This document shows positions 42,001 through 52,084 of a stretch of 64,000 nucleotides of DNA, piece after piece. Within the stretch, counting starts at the first letter, position 1; every line of letters begins with the position of its first letter. Under the pieces are notes generated by a model. That model made no database searches, was not told the DNA's origin, and worked only from the letters and a program-made list of their open reading frames with translations. A program made the translations under genes and the position numbers. This DNA is from Cheilinus undulatus (Eukaryota > Chordata > Actinopteri > Labriformes > Labridae): positions 36,158,051 through 36,222,050 of the forward strand of contig NC_054872.1 in the NCBI RefSeq assembly GCF_018320785.1. Reading direction: 5' to 3'.

Positions 42001-45000
42001 CAATAGTAAGTTTAAAAACTTGTCTGCTTCATTGTATACATCAGAGAGCTCATCTGATGAAATGGAATACATAAACTTCTTTAGAGATCTAAATATTCTA
42101 TCCTTTGATCCTGAAACATCTGCCCAACTAGATGAACCCTTGAAGGTTGAAGACATTAAAAACGCGTTAAAGGCAATGCAGAGTGGTAAAAGTCCAGGTC
42201 CAGATGGTTTCCTTGCTGAATCTTTTAAAGCCTTTGCTGATAAATTGTCCCCACTTTTATTAGATATGTTTAATGAATCATTACAATCTGGTATACTCCC
42301 CCCAACATTACGGCAGGCCATTATCACTCTTGTTCTAAAAAAGGACAAAGATCCACTCCGGTGTAGCAACTTTCTCCCCATTCCTCTGCTTTGTACGGAT
42401 GTTAAGCTTTTAGCCAAGGTATTTGCAAACCGTTCAGAGACAGTCCTGACAAAAATAATTTCCACCGACCAAACAGGGTTTGTTAAGAATAGACGTTCTT
42501 TTCAAAATATCAGATGGCTATTTGATATATTATATTCACTCTCATCTCCTAATACTCCTGAGATGGTTATTTCAATGGACGCCAAAAAGTTAAGTGGTCT
42601 TATTTGTTCTACACATTAAAAAAAAATTTGGATTCGGTGACAATTTTATCTCATGGATTAAGCTTCTATACAAGTCTCCTCTGGCTTGTGTCCGTACAAA
42701 CAGTGATTACTCCGACTATTTTCCCCTTAATCGTGGTACTCGGCAGGGTTGCCCTCGTTCGCCGTTATTGTTCGCAATTGCTATTAAACCCCTGGCAGTA
42801 GCCCTCAGAACTGGTCTGATATGTGGAATCTCAAGAGGGGGTACTGGACATAGATTGGCCTTGTATGCTGATGATCTTTAACTATTTATTTCTGATCCTG
42901 ACCATTCTATTCCTCTGGTGTTAGCCGTATTGAATGATTTCAGGAAGATTTCTGGCTATAAATTAAATTTTCATAAAATTCAATTCAATTTTATTTATAT
43001 AGCACTTTTCATACAAATGTAAACTCAATGTGCTTTGCAGAGGATAAAGACAGACACAAAACAGACAAACAGATAAAAGCAAACTTTTACCTGTTAATGA
43101 TGCGGCCTTATCTTATCCCATCTCAAAGCTGCCATTTAAGACACCTCTAGAAATATTTAAATATCTAGGCATTTATGTAACAAAGAGTTTCTCAGATCGG
43201 TTTAAATGTGATTTTCCACCTTTGCTGGCTCAAGTTAATCAAGATCTCCAAAGTTGGTCTCTTCTTCTTCTATCTCTTGCTGGCAGGATAAACTGCATAA
43301 AGATGAATGTGCTGGTTGTTTAGCCTTGCCAAAATTTTTAATTTTATTACTGGGCTACAAACATTTGAACGTTACTGCACTGGTGTAGTGGTAATAACCA
43401 ACCCCCATCCTGGTTTTAGATTGAAAGGTTCTCATGTGGTTCATCTTTACTACTGTCCCTTTTATGCCTTCCCCTAACGACCCAATCATCAATGTACACC
43501 AACAATATTATAGTGAAAAACAGTCTCAAGATCTGGACTCAGCTCAGGTGTCAATTTGGACTTAAAGCAGTATCCCTCTTAACCCCCCTGCATGCTCACC
43601 CTTTGTTCTCTACCTCTATTTCGGATCAAGCTTTTGCTTGAAGACCATGGAAGACCATGGGATTGTCTCTGTTAAGCATCTTTACATCAATGGGATCTTT
43701 GCTTCATTTGATCAATTAGCTTGTGCATTTACCCTGCCAAGAACTCACTTCTTTAAGTATTTGGAAGCTCGAAACTTTGTCTGTAAAAACTTCCCTGGTT
43801 TCCTGCTGTCCAAATACTTTGATTTGACACGATTTTAAATATTAATCCTGTCCTCAAGGGTACAATCTCTTAGCTTTATAATATCCTTTTTGAGTACAAG
43901 CCTTCAGTTTCTGATAAACTGCGAATACTTGGTCTGAAGAGCTCAACACAGATATAAGTACTGAGGTTTGCCAGTCAGCTCAGAAACGTGTTCATACTTC
44001 ATCTATTTGTGCTCGTCATAAAGTTTTACAGTGCAAAGTAATTCATAGAGTCCAGTGGTCTAAAAGTAAATTAGCTTGCATATATCCTGGTATTGATCCT
44101 AACTGTAATAGATGCCATACAGGACCAGCTAGTCTTGAACGCGTGTTTTGGGCCTGTCCAGCACTATTTCAGTGTTGGAAATCTGTATTTGTTTCACTCT
44201 CGGCCATCACATCTGCTACCATCCATCCCTCTCCACTGGTTGGCCTGTTTGGGGTCTTGCCTACTGACCAGGCACTGCCCTCCCACTTTGTTGAGCTCAT
44301 AGCCTTCCTCACTTTGATAGCAAGGTGTGCTATTTTAATGCCCCACCACCTTCTCATACTGAATTGAAAAAGGATGTCTCATCCTTTATGAAATTAGAAA
44401 AAATTAGATACTCAATTCGAAACCTCAATCCAAAATTTAACAAAGTATAGTTATCTTTTATGGGGCGTGTCAGATTCCTCCAACTAGATGCTGACCAAGT
44501 TGGCTGAGCAACCCTCTCAACTTCACTTTACCAAAATCACATACCTATTGAGTTTTATTCTCTTATATTAATAGCATGAGGGATGCATAGTTTGTTAATT
44601 GTGATCGTTTTCAAATGTTTATGCTTTTTTTTTCTTTTTTTGTCTGTTTGTTTTAGGTTTGGTTGCATAATAATGCCCTCTTAGCACTCTTACTGCCTTG
44701 CCATTGTCTATATAAGGTGTAATGCTCTACAGTATGTTTTCAAATCAGACATTGTGCAAATGATTGACCATTGTGCTTATATGTGTTGAAAAATTTACTT
44801 GAAAAATTATAAATAAATCAGAAACAAAACAAGAAAAAAGAAAGTTACAAAATCAGCCTATTTCCATCTAAAACCATATGGCAAAAATCAGAAAAGATTT
44901 CTGTCCAAAGAAGATACAGAAGAACTTGTACCTGAGTAGCTACTGAGGAGTTGTAAGGTAAAATATAATTTTTCCTTATTGGGAAGAACAATAAGAGAAT

Positions 45001-46277
45001 CGATCTCCAATCAGAATGTTCTGGTAACATCACACCTCTATAATAAAGTGAAATACACAGCAAAATTAACAGCAAAATTAAACTCGTACAGAGTTCAATT
45101 AAACACTTTAAAAGTGTCTGCTGGTCCACACTACATAAACTCAAACTACACATTTACAATGTAAAAGAGCTGCAGTAACTTGAAAATGTGTGGCAAGGTG
45201 GGTTTCCTCTGGCAGGAACAAAGCAGAGAGTCAACCTCATAGCAAGGCAATGCAGACTGATGAAGATGATGCACTATGTGTCCGTTCAGTCAGTTCTCAA
45301 CTGGTGGGTCGGGATCAAAAAAGGGTCGACGATCTGTGCCTAGGAAAAATTGTACCAAATTGTCTATAAGACTCTATAAAAAAAATGCATGTTTTTCTCC
45401 TGTTTAATTGTTTTGTTACACCTTTTGTACTGTCTTAGGCCGGCCACTCACTACAGGATTTTAAGCCCGATTTTAGCCAGGATTTGACTCCCCCGACGAT
45501 TGTGGGGGTGTATATCGATTGGAGCCTCGTTGCAAACGATTATTTGTCTGAGTAGTCTGCATGTGTGTGGTGTCAACATGATTCATTTACTGCTCCAAAC
45601 CACATTGAAGCCTCCCAAACCCTGAATCATAAATATCAAACATGTTTGAAATTTACGATTCTAGGTCAATAGTGCCGCTGACGGAGTACCCACAACAACC
45701 AATGAGATCAAGCACACCAGTAGCGTCACCAGACAAATCATAGGTACTTTCACCGCTCAACCATAAACACAACTGTACCTTGATTGCAGACAGGATTTTG
45801 TCCTGAGTCCTTCCCCTGTTTTATGATTGTTGCTGCATCTGTAACACATGCTAGGACAGCCTGTTGTGGAGAGACAGCAAGACAGTATCGACAGACATCT
45901 GTGTTTTTTTTTTTTTGTTTGTTTTGTTTTTTTTTTTTCTGAAGTCACGTGATCACACAAGGTCGTAGGCAGGTCGGCAGGTGTGTGGTCTCCAGTGATC
46001 TGACAGTCTGGCTGAGTTGTCTAGTGTGTGCGTTCAGAGGATTAAAGATGACAAATCTTTGGAATTTGTCCTGAAGTCTGTGGTCTCTGACGGTTTTAAA
46101 ATCATTTCAGATTAAAAAATCATCTAGTGTGTGGCCCTTAGGGGTAGCAGTTCTCTTTAGGAGTTGATGGTGGGTCCCATAACTCACCCAGTAGAGAGCC
46201 ACTGCTTTAGGCGCACCTAAACTCACAGCTGGCATATCAAACTCAGTGGAACCGTCACTCGTGGTGCAAAAGTGTCT

Positions 46278-46315
<38 letters not shown>

Positions 46316-49300
46316 ACCAGAAACACGACCAAAAGAACCCCAGCAGCGATCCCTGTGTAACAGGGAACATCCAAACACAGTTAGACACTTATAAAACACA
46401 TCTAAACACTGCCCAACAGTAAATGGGCAGGGGGCAGAGAATAGATGAACTGAACTTTTCAGAGTTAAACTTGACACTGGTGGGTCATATAACTCCAACA
46501 CTGAAGACAAGAAGTTAAAATCAACTTTGAAATGTTAAACACTGAGATATCAACACTCCATGTTTTTGCTGTGTCCAGTTTTTCTGGGTTTTAATGCTCT
46601 TGTTATGTGCTACTGTGTAGTCAGCAGGAGTGGAAAAGTATTAGTATTGTAATCAAGTAAAGTACAGTTATTCTAGTTAAAACTCACTTAAGTAGAGGTA
46701 AAAGTACTGATTTCAAAATCTACTCAAAAAAGGACAAGTACATGGGAAAAAACCCTCTTTACTCTGAGTAAATTTAATTAGATTTTTTTCCACCTGTGGT
46801 TTTAATTATTTTGGGCCAAAATACCTTCCTGAACTGTGTAAACTGTATGAGGCATCCAGATCCCTCAGGCCCTCTTGGCTAACTTTTCCCAGAACTAGAA
46901 CCAAGTCAGCTTGTAGTTCATATGCCATACTATGCTGAAGCAAAGTACCAGAGAAGCTGAGACTTTCTACATCTGTTAGCTCTTTTAAAACATGTCTTAA
47001 AACATTATTTACTGCTGCATTCCCATAAGTTTAATCTCCTCTTAGCTTCTTTTAAACAACTCTTTTAGTTCAATATTTGTTTATATTTTTTAAATATTCT
47101 TTTTTGGCCAATTTGCCTTTATTTGATAGGACAAGAAAGACCAGTGCGTTGAGGACTATAGCCTCTGCCTATGGGCACCCAATCTGGCATCCTGATTAAT
47201 ATCTATTTTTTAAGTGATGGAATATCTTAACCAACTTTGCAAGTTGTTTTTCTTTTCTTATTTCTGCTGAATATAATTTTGTTATAGTTCTTCTTATTTT
47301 TCATTTTAATGTCTTTCGGCTATCTTTCAATGCCCTGAAGTTCTGTTTTTAGAACTGTCAAGCACTTTGAATCACTCTGTGCATGAATGGTGCTCTGTAA
47401 AAACATGCCTTCCTTTTCTTTACAGTTAAGTTCCTCTTACATTGCTGATACTGTAGAATTGCTTACGTGCTTCTGCTATGATTTCATAATCCCTCTCCTT
47501 TCTCCCACAGTACGTAAGAGTGTGTTGAAATTTCCCTCCAGCCTAGAGGTGGATGTGATTGATGTCACTGATTTGTGTAAGGACGCCAACTTTGTGACCC
47601 CGCTCAGTCTCACAGAGGTCTTATCCCAGCCGGATGAATCGTTCCCTGCAGTTGTGGAAATCGTAGAAAGTCCAGAGAGTCGCCCTCTGTTCAAGAGCAG
47701 CTGGTTGTCAGACCTTAACCAGCACAACCGCCTGGTTTTCCACAAGAAAGGAACATCAGCTTTGGTTTTAGTATCCAACATGAAGAGCAGAAAGATGCAG
47801 CAGTACTTCCTGGTGTCTCAGCAGTATGGGGGAAGATTTCGGAGGCGACCCAGGGAGTTTAATTCAGTTTACCAGCTTTATGTTGCTTCAGTCCATGCTC
47901 CAGGTCTGAAGGTGAGCGTGACAAGGAACTGTGAAGAAGTGGAAGAAGAGGGTGTGCCTGCCCTCAGTGTGGGAGAACAGCTGGAGGTCCTTCGCTGTGA
48001 GAGGATGGAGCTGCCTTGTGAAGACAGCAAAGGGCAGAAGCAGTCAGTGGAGGCTCTTTTGTGTCAGCGCCTCCAAGAGTCTGACGATGAGGATGATGAA
48101 GAGGAGATGAAGCAGGATGAGAAAGAGGAGGTTTTTCTGCCTCTGTATATGCAGGGTCACTTTGTGGAGGTGCTCAGTGATAACAAGAAGTACAAACTCA
48201 GGGACCTGGGGAAGGAGTTTAGCTTGCCGCTGGATGTTAAAGTGGTGAGCCGGGACACCGAACTGGACACTGATCCACTGGCTGGGTTTGCATGTGTCCG
48301 AATAGAGGCGGCGATGTTAGAGCCCATCATCCAGGCCAGCTTTCTACACAGTCCTGGCCAGTGTTTTGAAATCCCAACCAAGTGGCTCTCTATGTCCGTG
48401 TCTTTCACCAGAGACCCTCTTCCATGGCCCAGCGGTCAGCCGCCAAAGTGCTGTGTGGATAGAGTTACAGAAGTGACGGACAATTTTTTTTATGAATTTC
48501 AAAAACAAGGGGACTCAGATGCAGCTCCTCCACCTCGACCACCAAAGAGGAATCTCTCTTCCTCACAGTCTTGCAAGGCAAGAAAACCGTCTAAGAAGTC
48601 ATCCAAGGTTGACAAGTCTAAACACAGAGCACACAAAAGCATACCCACCAAAGAGGTTGCTGATTTGACTTTGAACAGCAAAAAAAGGCCCCCAGCTCCC
48701 CCACCTCCAGTAAGTTTAGCTTTTCATGCATGTTTATGGCCCACACAACTGCTTCATATCTTTTTGTAGTTTATATTTGATCTCTTTTCTCATATGTCCT
48801 CTTTCTTCTTTGTAAAACCACAGTCACCTCATGTTTGCATTTTTCTCACAGCCTGGCTTTCAGGAAATCTTAAACTGGTCAGAAACATCAGACTATGCAA
48901 ACGCAAGATGCTTCCTCTTTTTGTTTAAAAAAAGTGGCTTTCTTTTTCTGTACAGGTTGTTTCAGATGATCAGCCTCCACCGATCGTACCACGAAAGCAC
49001 TCAACACCTGAGATGACATCAGCCAAGGCTCTGCCGAACACTTATGTGCAAAGAGATGATTCAAAGAAAAAAGGTGAGCTTCCCTCTGAGTCAAGAAGAC
49101 AAACTGGTGACATGTGTAGGACTATTCTGATGATAAAGCTCCTGTGGAGTTTTCAACTCAGACTTTTAGCGTAAATGTTTTCTGTTTCTTGTGGTTATTT
49201 CTGTGTCTGCTGCTGCGGGGTAGGTGTCAGATGAAGTGATGAACAGAAGCTGCAGAATAAGCTTTTTCTGACAAGTTTCTCACAGCAGAGATTCACTGTT

Positions 49301-51776
49301 CTAATTAATAGATTTGTTCGTGAAAAGACAAAAAATTTCATACTACAGCAGTAACATCAGCTGTGCTACATGGTCCACAGGGGTCACCAAAGTCATTATA
49401 AACTAAAAGCTTCTCTCTTGAGCTTTAAGGTGTACATTATTTTTCCCAGTAAATGTAATTTTGATACAGCTGCCACTTTAATTTCCACTGGCAGCGCCCA
49501 CAACTTTTACTTCAGAGCACTTCTTACGAGCAACTATTTTTGCTTGGTTACCAAAGATGACTTCCACTTCTCTCAGTAGTGTCTATTGTTTTGAATAGCA
49601 CTAAGTGCTTGATACTTTCTTTTGTTCACTGAAACATAGCCAGGGAATATGAAAAATGTTAAGGATTCATGTCCTGGCATTAGTAGCAGCTGTTGACTGG
49701 GAATTTAAATCATCAAAAAGACAAGTCAGTTGAGTATTTCTGTTTCTATCAGAAATCAAGCCTCTTCTTGATTTTGATTGGTCAGTAAGAAAGAAGTGGC
49801 ATTGAGGAGCGTGGCACTGTTCCAAAAGTATGAACTGTTTTCAGCTGGACGTGCGGTTACAAAAAACAGCTGTACTGGCGGTTGCTCCGACATCCAAGAT
49901 GAAATTATATGTTCTGGGTGCATGTTTTATGAAATTTTTGCAATTAAATGAAACGTACCAACAGACTTTTTATTCATCCTTAGGATTCAACTCTAACAGC
50001 ACGTCCTAACTGCAAACAGTATGCACTGGACAAAGCCATCTTTGCCCTATTTTTCCCTCTGTAGCTTGTAGTTAAGATGGCAGAGGAGTGAGTAACAAAG
50101 GGAGATGTCAAGGCATCTGGAGATTCTGACAGGAATACTTCATGAATTTTCTTTAACTTTCCACCCTCAACAGAGCTTGTTAGCTTGGTTTACAAAGTGG
50201 AGATAGTTAAGCTTTAACAATATTCATATCATGTTTGTTTGACCAAATTACAATCTGCAACACTTTCGTGTGTCTGCATCCAAAATAAAAGCACTATTTT
50301 CAGTATTTACAAGGGGAACTTGAAATTCACAGGAAAGAAAATTCAGTTTTTAATGAATGCAATATCGACAGCATGCGTTAGATCTGATCAAGTGACTGAT
50401 GTTCCCATGCTGTTAGGACAAGGTGTAAGCCCATTTACATAACAAGAAAGCAGAGTCTAAAATAAAACCAAATGCTTGATTACTGTATAACAGGCTTAAT
50501 CCCTTCTAAAATCAGCAAAAGTGGACAAGCTCAAATGTGTAGCATGTTGCTTTGGGACTATCTTTAGTTGGGAGGTAGTATTCATTATGTGTTCTTGTGC
50601 AGTGGTTCTCTACTGATCAGCTGGGCATCAGGACCCACCATCCCCTTCTTATGAAAATCACAATCCATATTCTAAAAATGTCAACCACCCAAATCTCTTT
50701 AATGAAAAACGTTAGTTTGGACCTTAGATGGGAAAAATATGATAAATAAGGAGAAAGGACAAAACAGATGTGTTTCATGCCAAAAGCCCTGCGAGGACAC
50801 ATGCATACATTTTATTTTACTCCATTTTCCTAAGGTAGCATGGAAATTTTATGGAAATATCTCAAAGAATTATCTTATCTTGGGAAAACCAGCTTTGTTT
50901 ATCCTGAGAAAAGAAGCCAAATTCATTAAAATCTTGAGAGAAGCACCATAGTTTGCTAGTTATCATAGACAAATGTAGGGGGTAAAATAAAATCTATTGA
51001 TGGCTGCTTAGGGCTTCCACACATCATAGATTTTTGCCTGGGATGGATTTTTTCCAGGCGCACCTTTTTAACCTGCTAGGACCAGCTCTGTGACCAACTT
51101 TTGGATCCAGACCCAACAGTTGAGAACCACCTCTAGCTGTAGTGGTTATTTTTATTGCATCATGCTAAACTGTATGTTTGGGTTGGCTAAAGAGATGTAG
51201 TCTTTGTTCACAGTAATAACGTGACTGGTGAGCAGGAGAACTATCAGGGTCATTGCACCAAATGAATATTTTGGGAGAAAAAAAAACACTAAACAAGCAT
51301 ACATCTATATATTTTTTTGTTTTCCTGAAATGATGAGTAGATTTAGATTATTTACCCAAGAGCTTGACTTATTTATCTCATCATCCTGAGATAAAAAAGG
51401 CAGGTTTTCCCATAAAACACATTAATTTCTTGACAACTGAATATGATAACTATATAATAATGAAATAAATAGGTTGATATCTTAAGAAAACAACCGAAAT
51501 TTGCTTATTGTCTCAGGAAAAAAGAAGAGAAATACAATGTGTAGATGCATGAAATCTTGAAGCTTATGTACATCACAGAGACAAAAAACTGTCAGTTGAA
51601 TTTTGTTTTTTAATTCAATTTATTACAATTGTTAAACAGTAATAGTTTTAACTTTTCTTTTCACAGCAGCATGTGAAGTGGCAGCAGATGTGGACAGCGA
51701 CCATGACTATGAAACCGTGGATGAAAATCTGATAACAATGATGAAGACGGCGCAGGAGAGCATCATATTCTATTGA
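36015..51776 (+). CDS. themis2: THEMIS2 (ICB1), CABIT-domain lymphocyte signalling protein
   Basis: Six exons: 36015-36117, 36494-36634, 36720-37145, 47511-48709, 48956-49073 and 51667-51776, joining in frame to 698 residues (human 643). Residues 1-225 form the first CABIT domain (LPKILQVCSGVYFQGSIYEL, CFSTGDLIKVIDIEL), about 226-500 the second (KFPSSLEVDVIDVTDL, FRRRPREFNSVYQLY, QCFEIPTKWLSM). An acidic insert EDDEEEMKQDEKEE lies between core strands of the second. The C-terminal part is proline-rich (APPPRPPKRN, RPPAPPPP, QPPPIVPRKHS), suited to SH3 binding, and ends with DHDYETVDE, a tyrosine motif also present in human (HDYEEI). THEMIS2 scaffolds Grb2/Vav/PLC-gamma signalling in B cells and macrophages. 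An in-frame ATG at 35967 exists, but 36015 fits the family start. Intron 3 is 10.4 kb, packed with repeats. Confidence 0.95.
37713..37944. mobile_element. Short MITE with TTCAAAC / TTGAGAACCACTG ends in themis2 intron 3
   Basis: Left end ATCAGGGGTTTTCAAACTAT, right end CCATTTGAGAACCACTGC. The complement of the right end, GCAGTGGTTCTCAAATGG, pairs with the left at most positions. About 230 bases, no ORF. Confidence 0.6.
38000..40300. other. AT-rich part of themis2 intron 3, nothing recognised
   Basis: No exon-like or RNA-like signal. The only thing noted is a segment at 39630-39700 that resembles 49220-49298 later in the same gene. Confidence 0.4.
40300..40622 (+). mobile_element. 3' end of an L2/CR1-type LINE
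   Basis: A short open frame encodes a reverse-transcriptase ORF C terminus (WNELQKHLKLDLVLLDTLKR, then DCRCF and stop), followed by the typical 3' UTR end with CCTGGCTAAATAAAGGTTAAA. The rest of the element is missing. Clade assignment is from memory of fish LINE tails. Confidence 0.6.
41098..41270 (+). mobile_element. LINE reverse-transcriptase fragment with YADD box
   Basis: One frame reads CHLYADDTQLYISVSSQDYS and then VERVSEWMCQKKLKH, the catalytic YADD block of CR1/L2/Rex1-type reverse transcriptases and the region after it. The fragment is isolated, with no start and no 3' end attached, and lies after rather than before the LINE tail at 40300, so it is a separate scrap or a rearranged one. 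Confidence 0.65.
41302..44848 (+). mobile_element. L1-like LINE with both ends and target duplication, internally deleted
   Basis: Direct repeats AAGAAAGTTAC at 41302-41312 and 44838-44848 bracket the unit. An ORF1-like coiled-coil piece lies at 41404-41748 (LLNGLREALEADFKSSFESL). ORF2 is present only in part: the reverse-transcriptase start at about 42100-42590 (MQSGKSPGPDGFLAESFKAF), the RQGCPRSPLL block near 42745, the YADDL block near 42868, and later C-terminal blocks at 43083-43320 and 44090-44340. The endonuclease domain is missing, and stops and shifts are many. The 3' end carries AAATAAATCAGAAACAAAAC. It is dead. A short foreign segment interrupts it at about 42975. Confidence 0.9.
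42975..43082. repeat. TTTATTTATATAGC-type LINE/SINE tail fragment inside the L1-like element
   Basis: ATTCAATTCAATTTTATTTATATAGCAC-type sequence is a very common fish repeat end. Here it splits the LINE reading frame: LINE codons stop near 42970 and resume near 43083. It probably came from another retroelement family. Confidence 0.6.
45288..46204. mobile_element. TTCTCAACTGG-family MITE nested in copy C
   Basis: Left part CAGTTCTCAACTGGTGGGTC, right part GGTGGGTCCCATAACTCACC followed by GAGAGCCACTG. It is itself split by another element at 45436-46140. Confidence 0.7.
45436..46140. mobile_element. Innermost MITE with GGCCACACACTAGATGATTT-type ends
   Basis: Left TAGGCCGGCCACTCACTACA followed by GGATTTTAAGC; right, reverse-complemented, TAAGGGCCACACACTAGATG followed by ATTTTTTAATC. 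The two ends match well over 40 bases. No ORF. A T-rich run lies near 45905-45940. Confidence 0.75.
46285..46311. repeat. Poly(A) run
   Basis: About 27 A residues in a row inside the hAT-like copy C; copy A has a short AACAACAACA at the same place, so the run expanded locally. Confidence 0.8.
47098..47190 (-). mobile_element. Truncated tRNA-derived SINE tail
   Basis: Read on the minus strand it gives CTTGTCCTATCAAATAAAGG and then CAAATTGGCCAAAAAAG, the usual 3' part of a common fish SINE, with GGTGCCCATAGGCAGAGGC upstream. The tRNA head is missing or beyond recognition. Confidence 0.55.
50600..51132. mobile_element. TTCTCAACTGG-family MITE in themis2 intron 5
   Basis: Left CAGTGGTTCTCTACTGATCA, right CAGACCCAACAGTTGAGAAC followed by CACC. 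Ends are more diverged than in the ppp1r8 copy. Interior has no coding potential. Confidence 0.6.
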
Positions 51777-52084
51777 GAAATTTAACAACACTGTCTGCAG
51801 CAGCACAATATGACATTGGAACTATTGAACAGAGCAGCAAGGTAGAATGTGTAATTGCAGGGTTTTTTTAGCTCTACTTTGAAGAGTGATGTTGTACTGC
51901 TGAACCAAAGAATATCATCTTATATTTGGTTTAAACGTTCGACCAAGCAAACTGTAGAAGTGGTTTAAATATCAATCCTTTAAATGCTAGTTAAGGATAA
52001 GCTTAGATATTTTAGATAACATTTTATGCAGGTTCCTGAGAATAGACTGCACCTTTGGGCACTTAAGATGTTTATAAGATTGTA

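Larger units (their letters stand above)
44849..46799. mobile_element. hAT-like AAGTAAAAGTA element, copy C, broken by insertions
   Basis: The interior blocks match copy A in order: GGGAAGAACAATAAGAGAATC near 44979, CACAGCAAAATTAACAG near 45057, CACCAGAAACACGACCAAAA near 46315, CTCCAACACTGAAGACAAG near 46491, and the right end with AAGTAGAGGTAAAAGTACTG and TTTCCACCTG. A second MITE sits inside at 45288-46204. The left end is absent here; similar words (AAAAGTAAAAGTGAG) occur at 41253, left of the L1-like LINE, so the LINE may have landed in this element. Confidence 0.65.

Noticed and set aside
48841-48955. Open stretch after an AG at 48851 read as an extra themis2 exon
   Set aside because: It has an acceptor-like start and stays open for a while, but the conserved proline-rich frame resumes cleanly at 48956 in phase with exon 4, and the stretch has no good donor.
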